Shown here piece by piece: positions 53,583-61,514 of a DNA stretch of 64,000 nucleotides. The notes under the pieces were generated by a model, which ran no database searches, had not been told where the DNA came from, and saw only the letters and a list, made by a program, of their open reading frames with translations. Where the stretch lies: positions 186,001 through 250,000 of the forward strand of contig CAWEYS010000023.1 in the NCBI GenBank assembly GCA_963813355.1. Reading direction: 5' to 3'. The position numbers and the translations under genes were made by a program. Positions within the stretch are counted from its first letter, which is position 1. Each line of letters opens with the position of its first letter. The DNA comes from DATAGF01 sp963813355 (GTDB lineage Bacteria > Actinomycetota > Thermoleophilia > Miltoncostaeales > Miltoncostaeaceae).

Positions 53583-54127
53583 GTGGCCATCGGACCCGTG
53601 CAACTGATCGTGCTGGGCTTCCAGCACCCGGAGTTCCACGGCGAGATCATCGCCGAGCTGGAGCGGCTGCGCGAGAGCGACACCGTGCGCGTCATCGACG
53701 CCCTGGCGGTGCACAAGGACGCCGCCGGCGAGATCGAGGTCGCCGCACCTGAGCAACCTGACCAAGGACGAGGCCATCGAGCTGGGCAGCAAGGTGGGCG
53801 CCCTGATCGGCCTCGGCATCGAGGGCGAGGAGGGGATGGAGGCCGGGGCGCTGGCCGGCGCCGAGGCGGGCGCCGACGGCGTGCAGGTCTTCGACGACGA
53901 GGACGCCTGGGACGTGCTGGAGGAGATCCCCAACGACTCGGCGGCGGCCCTGCTGCTGATCGAGCACCACTGGGCCGTGCCGCTGCGCGACGCCATCGCC
54001 CGGGCGGGCGGCTTCCGCATCAGCGACGGCTTCATCAGCCCGCTCGACCTGATCGAGCTCGGGCTGGTCACGGCCGAGGAGGCCGCAGCAGCTCCACGCC
54101 CTGGAGCAGGGCGGGGCGCAGGCATAA
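53583..54127 (+). pseudogene. DUF6325 family protein, two +1 frame slips
   Basis: GTG at 53583 after AGGAGGG. Frame 1 gives GPVQLIVLGFQHPEFHGEIIAELERLRESDTVRVIDALAVHKD. Near 53741-53747 the frame moves by one and continues HLSNLTKDEAIELGSKVGALIGLGIEGEEG...VFDDEDAWDVLEEIPNDSAAALLLIEHHWAVPLRDAIARAGGF. A second slip (an extra G at about 54085) leads to QQLHALEQGGAQA and a stop at 54127. Two one-base corrections yield an intact ~180 aa DUF6325 protein. This family is common in stress loci of actinobacteria; function unknown. Confidence 0.75.
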
Positions 54128-54162
54128 CATCGCAACCGGCACTCACCACGAGAGGAGTCGAC

Positions 54163-54222
54163 ATGATGGGATCGCGCAGGGTCGCACGACGGACCTCACG
54201 GCGGGTGGCCCGCCGCCGCTGA
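54163..54222 (+). CDS. Arg-rich micropeptide (19 aa)
   Basis: ATGATG at 54163 with AGAGGAG upstream. Encodes MMGSRRVARRTSRRVARRR: repeated ARR-TSRR units, strongly basic. Short ARRTxRR peptides next to DUF6325 genes fit my recollection of other actinobacterial genomes, which makes it more than a random ORF, but I cannot check. Could bind RNA, DNA or acidic lipids. Confidence 0.5.
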   Translation: MMGSRRVARRTSRRVARRR

Positions 54223-54291
54223 GTCGAGCGGCTGTCGTCACCGGCAAGGCCCGGGGTCGGGTGAGAACGCCCAGCGGGGAGGACTAGGCAC

Positions 54292-54771
54292 ATGTCCGAG
54301 CGCGTCATAGCCGACCCGCCCCCCGCCCCGGAGAGGGTGCAGAAGCGGCAGGAGCGGCGGCGAGGGCTCGTGTTGGGCGTGACGCCCCGCGCCGCCCTTG
54401 CGGGGATCGCCGTCGCGGCCATCGCGGTCGCGACGCTCGGGGCGCTCTTCGCCTTCCTGGTGGACCGAGAGGCGTTCGACTCCTTCTGGGAGGCGCTCTG
54501 GTGGGCCATCGTCACGGTGGGGACGGTCGGCTACGGGGACGTCACGCCGACCAACGGCGCGGGCCGCGTCGTCGCGTCGATCATGATCCTCTTCACGATG
54601 GCGTTCTTCCCCATCCTGACCGGCGTCGTGACCGCCACGCTGATCGACAAGAACCAGCGCGAGGCGAGCAGCGACGAGCAGCGCGAGGAGCAGGAGCGCC
54701 AGGCCGAGCTGCTTCGCCACCTGAGCTCGATCGAGGAGCGCCTGGCCCGCTTGGAGGACCGCGCGCGTTGA
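54292..54771 (+). CDS. Two-TM potassium channel
   Basis: 159 aa with GGGGAGGAC before ATG. TM1 ~37-57, pore helix and selectivity filter TVGTVGYGDVTPTNGAGR (filter ~79-84), TM2 (VASIMILFTMAFFPILTGVVTATL) and a C-terminal coiled coil (QREEQERQAELLRHLSSIEERLARLED) that likely tetramerises it, as in KcsA/MthK-type pores. A hairpin terminator follows. Fits an osmotic or stress role in this island. Confidence 0.92.
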   Translation: MSERVIADPPPAPERVQKRQERRRGLVLGVTPRAALAGIAVAAIAVATLGALFAFLVDREAFDSFWEALWWAIVTVGTVGYGDVTPTNGAGRVVASIMILFTMAFFPILTGVVTATLIDKNQREASSDEQREEQERQAELLRHLSSIEERLARLEDRAR

Positions 54772-54783
54772 TCCTCGGCGGGC

Positions 54784-54807
54784 GCGGTCTCGCCGAAGCG
54801 AGACCGC
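54784..54807. terminator. Bidirectional hairpin between convergent genes
   Basis: GCGGTCTCGC (54784-54793) pairs perfectly with GCGAGACCGC (54798-54807), CGAA tetraloop. Lies between the stops of the K+ channel (+) and DUF7144 (-) genes and should terminate both. Confidence 0.7.
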
Positions 54808-54831
54808 GAACCGACCCCCTGAACCCCGACC

Positions 54832-55248
54832 TCAGCTCCTGAGGTCGACCCTCGCCGACTTCCAGCCGGCCGTCAGCGCGTACAGGACCGTGATCCCGAG
54901 CGCGATCGCCAGCAGGCTCCAGAGCGGGTAGGCCGGGAACCAGGCGATCTGGCCGATCAGGTTGAGGACCACGACGACGATGGCGAACCAGCGGCCCCAC
55001 TCCTTGCCGGAGAAGAGCGCCGCGCCCCCCAGGATCAGCACGATCCCCCAGATGAGGAGGGTCCAACCCCACGTCGTGAAGTCGGTCGTGACGAGGAGAC
55101 CCGACTCGGTGACGAGGAAGGTCTCATCCTTCGCCAGGGCCGTGATGCCCTGGATGATGTCGATGGCGCCGATCGTGAACATCACGATGGCGGCGAAGAT
55201 GACCCATCCACTCCACGCCGATCCCTCTTCATAGGCATCTGTGGACAT
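54832..55248 (-). CDS. DUF7144 family four-TM membrane protein
   Basis: 138 aa, ATG at 55248 with GGGAGG six bases before. Four membrane segments: WSGWVIFAAIVMFTIGAIDIIQGITAL, WGWTLLIWGIVLILGGAALFSG, WGRWFAIVVVVLNLIGQIAWFPAYPLWSLLAIALGITVLYALTAGW. The short linker (AKDETFLVTESGLLVTTDFTTWGW) is characteristic. Function unknown; often near stress genes. Open frame upstream of 55248 is not conserved. Confidence 0.85.
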   Translation of the reverse strand: MSTDAYEEGSAWSGWVIFAAIVMFTIGAIDIIQGITALAKDETFLVTESGLLVTTDFTTWGWTLLIWGIVLILGGAALFSGKEWGRWFAIVVVVLNLIGQIAWFPAYPLWSLLAIALGITVLYALTAGWKSARVDLRS

Positions 55249-55371
55249 CCGCGACCTCCCGTGCCGAGGCCGGCGGCCACGCGGGTCGCCGGCGATCGAT
55301 GAACGTCGGGCCGAGCCCATCACGCGCGGAGCGCCGGCCCGTCCGTACCCTCGGTTCTTCGATCCCTTCGA

Positions 55372-55395
55372 ACATCCTCCACATCGGATGATCGG
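55372..55395 (+). promoter_or_regulatory. Island motif site E
   Basis: ACATCCTCCA then CATCGGATGATCGG. The right part matches site B over CATCGGATGAT. It lies 124 bp upstream of the DUF7144 start but on the opposite orientation; the dyad nature of the motif may make that unimportant. Rest of 55249-55490 has no gene I can support. Confidence 0.4.
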
Positions 55396-55490
55396 ACGCC
55401 CTCATCGTGGCAGATGCGACGGCGGACCGTGTGACCGCCGGGACTGACTCCGCCGACTCCCCGGGCGGCGAGTCCCGGGCGCCGGTCACC

Positions 55491-55963
55491 TCACCCGGTG
55501 GTGGTCCCGCCCGTGCCGGGGCAGTCGGGGCCGAGGGCGTCCGCGGCCTGCTCGACCGGGACCACGGCGGCGCCCACGGCGGCAAGGGCCTGCTGGGGCG
55601 ATTCGCCCGCGGCGACGGCCTGGGCGGCCGACTGGGCGGCCGACCTGAGCCCGTCAACGGCGCTCGACAGCGCCTCCTGGTCCGCGCTCGAGGCGCCGGC
55701 TGCGGCCGACGCCAGCCCCGAGGTCGCGCTCTGCAGATCCGTGAAGGCGGCCTGGACTTGGGTAATCGTGGTGTTCGCCGGGTCGAGCCCTCTGAGGGCG
55801 TCGGCGGCCTGCTGGACATCGGCGACGCTGGAGCAGACCTCCTGATCGGCGCCGCGGTCTGGCTCGGCGCCGCGGTCTGGCTGTCGGAGTCGTCGTCGCC
55901 GCACGCCACCGCTCCGAAGAGGGCGAGGCAGACGGCGAGCGCCGCGAGCGCGTATCTGAGCAT
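55491..55963 (-). pseudogene. Secreted lipoprotein gene with frame slip
   Basis: ATG at 55963 with AAGGAGG eight bases upstream. Starts MLRYALAALAVCLALFGAVAC, a clear signal with lipobox, then an Asp/Ser linker. Around 55850 the frame moves (by -1 or +2) and continues DQEVCSSVADVQQAADALRGLDPANTTITQVQAAFTDLQSATSGLASAAAG, an Ala-rich helical domain, to GPDCPGTGGTTTG and the stop at 55491. Just before the slip is an 18-bp tandem duplication, a likely slippage spot. Helical Ala-rich lipoproteins of this type are typical of actinobacteria; role unknown. Confidence 0.7.
55857..55892. repeat. 18-bp perfect tandem duplication in the lipoprotein gene
   Basis: Unit of 18 bp repeated exactly at 55857-55874 and 55875-55892; codes QTAAPS-QTAAP after the lipobox. 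It adjoins the point where the reading frame is lost. Confidence 0.85.
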
Positions 55964-56147
55964 CGGGCGACCTCCTTCTAGAGATATTGGCGCGAGGCTC
56001 GCGCATCGACCAGGATGCGGCATCCTCCCGAGTGGGTGAAGTGGGCGACGGGGTGACCCGGGGCAGCGGGTGCCGCGCGAGTGGGACCGGGGCTTGAGGG
56101 ACTGTCGCGCGGCGCTTCACCCACCGTCCCCATGCGGGCCTCAGCAG

Positions 56148-56666
56148 GCCGATCTGCACGGCGAGCGTCCCGACGCCTCCCGACGCGCCGTTGATCAGGA
56201 CGCGGGTCCCCGGCCCGACCCCGGCCACGTCGCGGATGGCGCTCAGCGCGGTGAGGCCCGACATGACGGATGCCGCGGCCTCTTCGAAGCCGAGTCCCAC
56301 GGGCTTCCCGATGAGCTGGGACGCCGGGACGACCGCGAGCTCCGCGAACGTCCCCGATGTGGCGAGCGCGCCGGTCCACGACGAGCCGAACACCTCGTCG
56401 CCGGGCCGGAGGTCGGTCACGTTCGTGCCCACGGCCTCCACGACCCCGGCGACATCGGTTCCCCGCACCGGCGTCCGCGGCCGCCGGAGCCCGGATTTCA
56501 GCCGGAGGATGTACGGGACTCCGGTCACCGTGATCCAGTCCGGGGTGTTCACGCTGGTCGCCCGCACCCGGATCAGGACGTCGTCGTCGCCGACCGGCGG
56601 TCGCGCGATCTCCACCAGCCGGAGCAGCTCGGGCGCTCCGTACCGCTCCTGGACGATCGCCTTCAT
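56148..56666 (-). pseudogene. Truncated MDR alcohol dehydrogenase/quinone oxidoreductase
   Basis: N-terminal half only: MKAIVQERYGAPELLRLVEIARPPVGDDDVLIRVRATSVNTPDW, RTPVRGTDVAGVVEAVGTNVTDLRPGDEVFG, FEEAAASVMSGLTALSAIRDVAGVGPGTRVLINGASGGVGTLAVQIG. Similarity stops there, inside the Rossmann domain; the following ~180 bp reads as Arg/Pro-rich sequence in every frame. About 150 residues are missing from the usual ~320. A deletion remnant next to the broken lipoprotein gene. Confidence 0.8.
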
Positions 56667-56971
56667 GGCCCCTCCGCCCTCCGTCCGACGCCGCTGACGC
56701 CCGCGGGGCGCCGGGTCGTCCGCGGCCCCGAAGGCTAGACCGGTTCGGCGCTCGCGGTTAGGGTCGCGAGGCGCTACGGGATTGAGTGCCCCGTGGTGCC
56801 CACTAGGGGTCGCCGGTGCTAGCCCGGCGGCTCCGCTGAAAGGGCGGCGTAGCGCGCCCGGTCGGCTGCCCGCGATGAGGTTGCACCGCCGACCTCCGGC
56901 CCGACCGGCGCGTTTGCCGTCTCCTCTCCGGCGCGCGAGGGTGCGTCGATCCGTGCCCGACAGAGGGAGAC

Positions 56972-57607
56972 ATGCACATGCGATCGAATCGACTGTGGGT
57001 GGGCGTCGCCTGCGGAGTCGCGCTCGGCCTCGGGGCCGTGGTGGCCGTCAACGCGGCCACCGGGCCCGCGGGGGCTCAGGCGAACTTCACCGTCAGCCCC
57101 GAGCAGCTCAAGATCAACCAGAACATCTCCTCGGCGGCGGTGAAGCGGAGCAACCGGTCGCTGAACTACCTGGCGCCGATCCGCACGACCCAGAGCGACA
57201 ACGCCGACGACGGCAGCAACGGCGTCAAGGCGCTCAGCTCGATCCCCGGCAGCGGTGACGGCTGGGCCGTCGGCCAGCTCGCGCGGGGCCAGAAGCAGCT
57301 GTGGGCCAGCCTGGGGCCCACGGGGGCAATCACCGCCCAGAGCGGACCGGCGTCCGGTACCGGCTCCTTCACGTCCACCCGGACCGCCGCCGGCGACTAC
57401 GTGGTCAACTTCAAGACCAACGTCTCGGCCTGCTCGTGGAGCGCCAGCCCCACCTTCCCGGCCGGCGTCGCCCCGACGTTCCTCGCCGCCGTCACCGCCG
57501 GCGTGGCGAACCAGCCGACCCAGGTCAACGTGCGCGTCTTCACGGTCGGGGCCGCGCCCGCGCCCGCGCTCACCGACAACAACGTCGGCGTGCAGGTGCT
57601 CTGCTGA
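56972..57607 (+). CDS. Secreted protein of unknown function
   Basis: 211 aa with GAGGGAG upstream. Signal peptide MRSNRLWVGVACGVALGLGAVVAVNAATGPAGAQA (cleavage ~38; ATG at 56972 or 56978). The mature part is Asn/Ser/Thr rich, with SSIPGSGDGWAVGQLARGQKQLWASLGPTGAITAQSG and a C-terminal beta-rich section (RTAAGDYVVNFKTNVSACSWSASPTF, VNVRVFTVGAAPAPALTDNNVGVQVLC) resembling small extracellular adhesion or tail-like repeats. No family assigned. The 305-bp gap upstream (56667-56971) contains no other gene I can support. Confidence 0.75.
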   Translation: MHMRSNRLWVGVACGVALGLGAVVAVNAATGPAGAQANFTVSPEQLKINQNISSAAVKRSNRSLNYLAPIRTTQSDNADDGSNGVKALSSIPGSGDGWAVGQLARGQKQLWASLGPTGAITAQSGPASGTGSFTSTRTAAGDYVVNFKTNVSACSWSASPTFPAGVAPTFLAAVTAGVANQPTQVNVRVFTVGAAPAPALTDNNVGVQVLC

Positions 57608-57615
57608 TCCGATCC

Positions 57616-57654
57616 GCCGCGGCGACGGGCCCCCGCGGGGCGCGTCGCCGCGGC
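57616..57654. terminator. Bidirectional hairpin between convergent genes
   Basis: GCCGCGGCGAC (57616-57626) pairs perfectly with GTCGCCGCGGC (57644-57654); the loop itself can fold. Lies between the secreted-protein stop (+) and the stop of the gene at 57669 (-). Confidence 0.65.
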
Positions 57655-57668
57655 CCGACTCCGGCCTG

Positions 57669-58019
57669 CTAGGCGCTCGTGCGGTCGAGCAGCTGCAGCA
57701 GGTCGTGCGCGGCGAGCTCCACGTCCTTGTGGCGCCACTCGGCCGCGCGGTAGACGCAGGCGATCAGCCCCGAGCGGTGGACGCGGCGGAAATCGCCGTA
57801 CACGAAGGCGTAGCGGGCCTTGGTCTCCTCCGCCGCCCCCGCGGTGAGGCCGAGGTGCCATTCGGCGTACTCGTCCCAGGAGTGGGACTCCAGGAACGCG
57901 TTCTCCTCGCCGGCACCGGGCTGGACGGCGCCCCAGTCGCTCCTGAGGACGTACTGGTGGGACGCGATCAGGCGCCGGGCGCGGCCGACGCCGCGATCGT
58001 TGACCGAGTACCGGGCCAC
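57669..58019 (-). CDS. Conserved hypothetical protein
   Basis: 116 aa, GTG start. MARYSVNDRGVGRARRLIASHQYVLRSDWGAVQPGAGEENAFLESHSWDEYAEWHLGLTAGAAEETKARYAFVYGDFRRVHRSGLIACVYRAAEWRHKDVELAAHDLLQLLD: well composed and apparently complete, rich in aromatic and His residues. I believe close relatives are widespread in actinobacteria, but know no function. Near a DUF488 gene on the same strand, 33 bp apart. Confidence 0.75.
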   Translation of the reverse strand: MARYSVNDRGVGRARRLIASHQYVLRSDWGAVQPGAGEENAFLESHSWDEYAEWHLGLTAGAAEETKARYAFVYGDFRRVHRSGLIACVYRAAEWRHKDVELAAHDLLQLLDRTSA

Positions 58020-58052
58020 CGCCCCGGATGCTGTCGCAGTTCGTCGCTCCTG

Positions 58053-58511
58053 TCACCGGGCCGGCAGGGGCTCGACCCGGATGGCCGGGTGGAGCCGTGC
58101 CAGCTCCTCGGCGATGACGTCGCGGTGGCAGCGCGCCTGGTCGGCCTCCAGGCACAGCATCGCGGTGGGCCGCTCGGCCGCGGCGCCGGCCAGGGCGTCG
58201 AGCGCCCAGGCGCGCTCTCCCAGCAGCTGGGCGCGGTAGCGCTCCCGCCCGCCCGCGACGTCGCCCGCGCGGTAGATCTCCCGGATCTCACGCGGGTTGC
58301 CCAGCTCGCGCCGGTGCTCGTAGACGATGCCGGCGTCGGCGAGCGACGATTCGAGCGCCCGCCGCGAGAAGCCCGGGCGCCGGCTCTGAGGGAGATCGCG
58401 GACGTCAACCACGCGCTCGACCCCCGCCGCCAGCAGCACGTCGAGCAGGTCATTAACTGTCGGAAAGGGCTCGTAGCCGACACTTAAGAGCACGATCGGC
58501 GGTGGCATCAT
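58053..58511 (-). CDS. DUF488 family protein
   Basis: 152 aa. DUF488 signatures: LLSVGYEPFPTVNDLLDVL, VVDVRDLPQSRRPGFSRRALESSLADAGIVYEHRRELGNPREIRE and MLCLEADQARCHRDVIAEEL (the CxExxxxxCHR motif with conserved Cys and His). Biochemistry unknown; nucleic-acid or thiol chemistry has been suggested for the family. Two start ATGs at 58511/58508. Confidence 0.87.
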   Translation of the reverse strand: MMPPPIVLLSVGYEPFPTVNDLLDVLLAAGVERVVDVRDLPQSRRPGFSRRALESSLADAGIVYEHRRELGNPREIREIYRAGDVAGGRERYRAQLLGERAWALDALAGAAAERPTAMLCLEADQARCHRDVIAEELARLHPAIRVEPLPAR

Positions 58512-58588
58512 GACCGGTGATGTTTGCGCGTGCCGAGCGCCGGGCCACGTAGGCGCATTCCTACACCCGGCCGGGACGGAGACGCACC

Positions 58589-58870
58589 ATGGGCATCATC
58601 GCCTTCATCATCCTCGGGCTGATCGCGGGCGTCATCGCCAAGGCGATCCTGCCCGGCAGGCAGCCCGGCGGCATCATCGTCACCACCCTGATCGGCATCG
58701 CGGGAGCGCTCATCGGGGGCTTCCTCGCCGGCGCCATCTTCGACGCCGACCCGCTCGACGAGTTCTGGGACATCTCCACGTGGCTGACGGCGATCGTCGG
58801 GGCCATCATCCTGCTGCTGATCTACGGCTTCTTCGCCGACCGCTCGGCCAGCAGGCGGCGGTTGGTCTGA
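58589..58870 (+). CDS. GlsB/YeaQ/YmgE family stress membrane protein
   Basis: 93 aa, three hydrophobic stretches: MGIIAFIILGLIAGVIAKAILPGRQPGGIIVTTLIGIAGALIGGFLAG and AIVGAIILLLIYGFF. The GxIAGxIAKxxxPGxxPGG motif defines the transglycosylase-associated protein family (Pfam Transgly_assoc), a small general-stress membrane protein group. It closes the stress-type island. Confidence 0.9.
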   Translation: MGIIAFIILGLIAGVIAKAILPGRQPGGIIVTTLIGIAGALIGGFLAGAIFDADPLDEFWDISTWLTAIVGAIILLLIYGFFADRSASRRRLV

Positions 58871-58911
58871 GGCCCGGGCACGTCCGCCGCGGGTGAGACC
58901 ATCCGCGGCGG

Positions 58912-59685
58912 ATGAGCCGCCTGCACCTCCACGCGTGGGGCCCGGAGGACGGGCCGCCGGTGCTCGTCGTCCACGGCGTCACCAACACCGGCGCGCGGTA
59001 CCGCCGCCTGGCCGAGGAGCAGCTCGCGGGCCACCGGGTCGTCGCGCCCGACCTCCGCGGCCACGGCCGCTCGACCTGGGACCCGCCGTGGTCGCTGGAC
59101 CGCCACGTCGAGGACCTCGCCGAGACGGTCGCCGCCGCGGGCCTCGGTCCGGTGGCGGTCGTCGGTCACTCCTTCGGCGGGCTGCTGGGCATGGCGCTGG
59201 CCGCCGCCCGGCCGGGCCTCGTCGGCCGGCTCGCCCTGGTCAACCCGGCCGTCGCGCTCGCGCCGGGCCGCGCGGCCGAGCAGGCCGAGGCGGTGCGCCG
59301 CGACGACGGCTGGGCCAGCCGCGCCGAGGCGCGCGAGGCCCGGCTCGCCATGCGCCCGGACCGCGCCCGCGACACCGTCGACGAGGACCTGGAGACCTTC
59401 CTCGAGGAGGGCGCCGACGGGCGCTGGCGCTTCCGCTTCTCGCGCCCGGCGGCGGTCACGGCGTGGAGCGAGATGGCGGGGCCGGCCCCGTCCCTGGCGG
59501 GCTACCCGGGGCAGGTGCTCCTGATCCCCGCCCTCCGCGCCGACTACGTGGGCGACCGGCTCCGCGCGCGGCTGCGCGAGGATCTCGGAGACCGCCTGCG
59601 CGAGCAGCCCATCGACGCCGGCCACATGCTGTTCTGGGACGCGCCGGACGAGCTGGGCCGTGCCCTGAGAGGATTCCTGGCGTGA
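58912..59685 (+). CDS. Alpha/beta hydrolase
   Basis: 257 aa. Motifs: PPVLVVHGVTNTGARYRRLAEEQL (oxyanion hole region), RGHGRS, nucleophile elbow VVGHSFGGLLGM (Ser ~85), and the late His in IDAGHMLFWDAPDEL (~240). Esterase, hydrolase or dehalogenase-like; substrate unknown. The start ATG overlaps a small palindrome (CATCCGC-G-GCGGATG). Its stop overlaps the start of the next gene (GTGA). Confidence 0.88.
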   Translation: MSRLHLHAWGPEDGPPVLVVHGVTNTGARYRRLAEEQLAGHRVVAPDLRGHGRSTWDPPWSLDRHVEDLAETVAAAGLGPVAVVGHSFGGLLGMALAAARPGLVGRLALVNPAVALAPGRAAEQAEAVRRDDGWASRAEAREARLAMRPDRARDTVDEDLETFLEEGADGRWRFRFSRPAAVTAWSEMAGPAPSLAGYPGQVLLIPALRADYVGDRLRARLREDLGDRLREQPIDAGHMLFWDAPDELGRALRGFLA

Positions 59686-60660
59686 GGGCGATCGTCGTCG
59701 AGGAGCCCGGGGGGCCCGAAGCGCTCGAGGTGGCGGAGGTCCCGGACCCCGTCGCGGGGCCCGGCGAGGTCGTCCTGCGGGTGGCCGCGACGGCGGTGAA
59801 CCGCGCCGACCTCATGCAGCGGATGGGCCACTACCCTCCCCCGCCCGGCGCCAGCGACATCCTCGGCCTCGAGGCCTCGGGCACCGTCGCCGAGGTCGGC
59901 GGGGGCGTCGCGGGCTGGGCGCCCGGCGACCGGGCCATGGCGCTGCTGGCCGGAGGCGGGTACGCGGAGCGGGTCGCCGTGCCCGCCGGGCAGCTGATGC
60001 CCGTCCCGGAGGGGCTCGGGCTCGTCGAGGCCGCGGCGGTGCCGGAGGTCTTCCTCACCGCGTTCCTGTCCCTTCGGCACCTCGCGCCCCTGGCCGCCGG
60101 CGAGACCCTCCTGGTCCACGCGGCCGCGAGCGGCGTGGGCACGGCGGCGATCCAGGTCGCCCGCGAGCTCGGCGGGCTCGTCGATCGGCACGGTCCGGCG
60201 CGCCGAGAAGGCGGACGCGGTGACCGCGCTCGGCGCGCGCGCGATCGTCACGCCCGACGGCGCCTTCGCCGACGAGGTGCGCGCCGCGACCGGCGGACGC
60301 GGCGCCGACGTCATCCTCGACCTCGTCGGCGCGTCCTACTGGGCCGAGAACGTCCGCGCGCTGGCGCGCCTCGGCCGCATCTCGATCGTCGGCATGGTCG
60401 GCGGCCGCCGCGCCGACGTCGACCTGTCCGCCCTCCTGCCCCTCCAGGCCACCATCCGGGCCAGCACGCTGCGCGGCCGCACGGTCGACGAGAAGGCCGC
60501 GCTGGCGGCGGAATTCACCGAATGGGGCGTGCCGCGCCTCGCCGACGGCCGCCTCCGCCCGATCGTCAACCGGGTGCTGCCGCTGACGGAAGCGGCCGAG
60601 GCCCATCGCGCGGTCGGCGACGACGCGACGGTGGGAAAGGTCGTGCTGTCGGTCACCTGA
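59682..60660 (+). pseudogene. NADPH:quinone oxidoreductase (MDR), frameshifted
   Basis: GTG at 59682 coupled to the hydrolase. GroES-like domain (RAIVVEEPGGPEALEVAEVPDP, NRADLMQRMGHYPPPPGASDILGLEASG) and dinucleotide site (LLVHAAASGVGTAAIQVARELGGLV). At about 60183 an extra G breaks the frame; one base over it continues IGTVRRAEKADAVTALGARAIVTPDGAFADEVRAATGGRGADVILDLVGASYW to GKVVLSVT, stop 60660. One-base correction gives a normal ~325 aa enzyme of the quinone reductase (QOR/PIG3) type. Confidence 0.75.
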
Positions 60661-60722
60661 GTCGGCGGGCCGATGCGATACGGTTGCCGTCAGACGTCTC
60701 CACGAGCGCAAGGAACGGGACC

Positions 60723-60875
60723 ATGAAGAAGCTCTTGGTGTTGCTCGCACTCGCGGCGCTTGCGTACTGGCTGGTGAAGGATCGCCTCGGCGGGGAGCCG
60801 GACGAGTTCGTCTTCACCGAGGCCCCCCCGGCCGCCGACGCCGAGGCCCCGGCCGCCCCGCCGCCCGCGAGCTAG
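60723..60875 (+). CDS. Small membrane-anchored protein (50 aa)
   Basis: ATG with AAGGAACGGG upstream. Basic start and single helix MKKLLVLLALAALAYWLVKDRLGG, then an acidic Pro/Ala tail (DEFVFTEAPPAADAEAPAAPPPAS). Similar in plan to the short DLW-39-like actinobacterial proteins, but it lacks the DLW motif. Function unknown. Confidence 0.65.
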   Translation: MKKLLVLLALAALAYWLVKDRLGGEPDEFVFTEAPPAADAEAPAAPPPAS

Positions 60876-60883
60876 CCGCCGCC

Positions 60884-61366
60884 GTGGCCCTGCGCCTCCC
60901 CGAGGCCCAGGCCGAGCTGGTCGGCGCGCTCGACCCCGACCTGCGCATCGCGGCCGAGGCGATCGGCTTCGGGTTGCGCGACCAGCTCACCCGGCTCGCG
61001 CCGGGGCTGACGCGCCCGCCGGAGGGGGCCGAGGCGGACGCGGTGCTGGTCAACCTCGACCTCGACCACGACGGCGCCCCCGACGCGCTCTCGCTCGCCG
61101 CGGTCATGGCCGCCCACCGGTCGTACGTCGCCGCCCGCGGCCAGCCCGAGGGCGTCAGCGCCGGGGCGCTGGCCCTGGGGCGGCTGCTCGTGTGGGCCCA
61201 GCGCGCGGCGATGCTCGGTCCCCCGCCCAAGGTCGTCTGGGTCGGCCCCGCGACCCGGCGCCCCGAGGGCGAGGAGGGCCGCCTCGCCCTGTCGGCCCGA
61301 AGCGCCGTGACGATGGCCGGGGCGACCCGGCGGGCCGAGGCGGTCGCGCTCATCGAACCACCCTAG
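60884..61366 (+). CDS. Hypothetical protein, alpha/beta
   Basis: 160 aa, GTG start nine bases after the preceding stop. Sequence MALRLPEAQAELVGALDPDLRIAAEAIGFGLRDQLTRL, AVLVNLDLDHDGAPDALSLAAVMAAHRSYVAARGQ and KVVWVGPATRRPEGEEGRLALSARSAVTMAGA. Composition and codon usage look coding; no family recognised. Likely co-transcribed with the small membrane protein. Confidence 0.6.
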   Translation: MALRLPEAQAELVGALDPDLRIAAEAIGFGLRDQLTRLAPGLTRPPEGAEADAVLVNLDLDHDGAPDALSLAAVMAAHRSYVAARGQPEGVSAGALALGRLLVWAQRAAMLGPPPKVVWVGPATRRPEGEEGRLALSARSAVTMAGATRRAEAVALIEPP

Positions 61367-61514
61367 GCGTGCACTCGCCCCGGGTCGGTCGCGTCCTCAG
61401 CGTGCGCTAGCCCCCGCCTCGGGTTCTCGCGCTCGTGGCAGGCCTTGGCCTTCGCTCGGGCGGTGCCCGCCTGCCGCCGGGACGCACGAGATGCTCTCGA
61501 CCCGAGACGCGAGG

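Noticed and set aside
55407..56039. Plus-strand ORF of 210 codons
   Set aside because: Antisense to the lipoprotein gene, whose signal peptide and ribosome site are convincing.
56667..56971. Riboswitch upstream of the secreted protein at 56972
   Set aside because: GC-rich and foldable, but no recognisable conserved riboswitch core.
58492..58520. A sixth copy of the island motif (GCATCATGACCGGTGATG)
   Set aside because: Half-sites resemble the motif, but the gap between them is 7 instead of about 12 bases and the sequence overlaps the start codons of the DUF488 gene.
39433..58870. Prophage or integrative element
   Set aside because: The region is accessory in content, but I see no integrase, transposase, structural phage gene or duplicated tRNA end; the tRNA-Leu at 39.3 kb is intact with no obvious att repeat.
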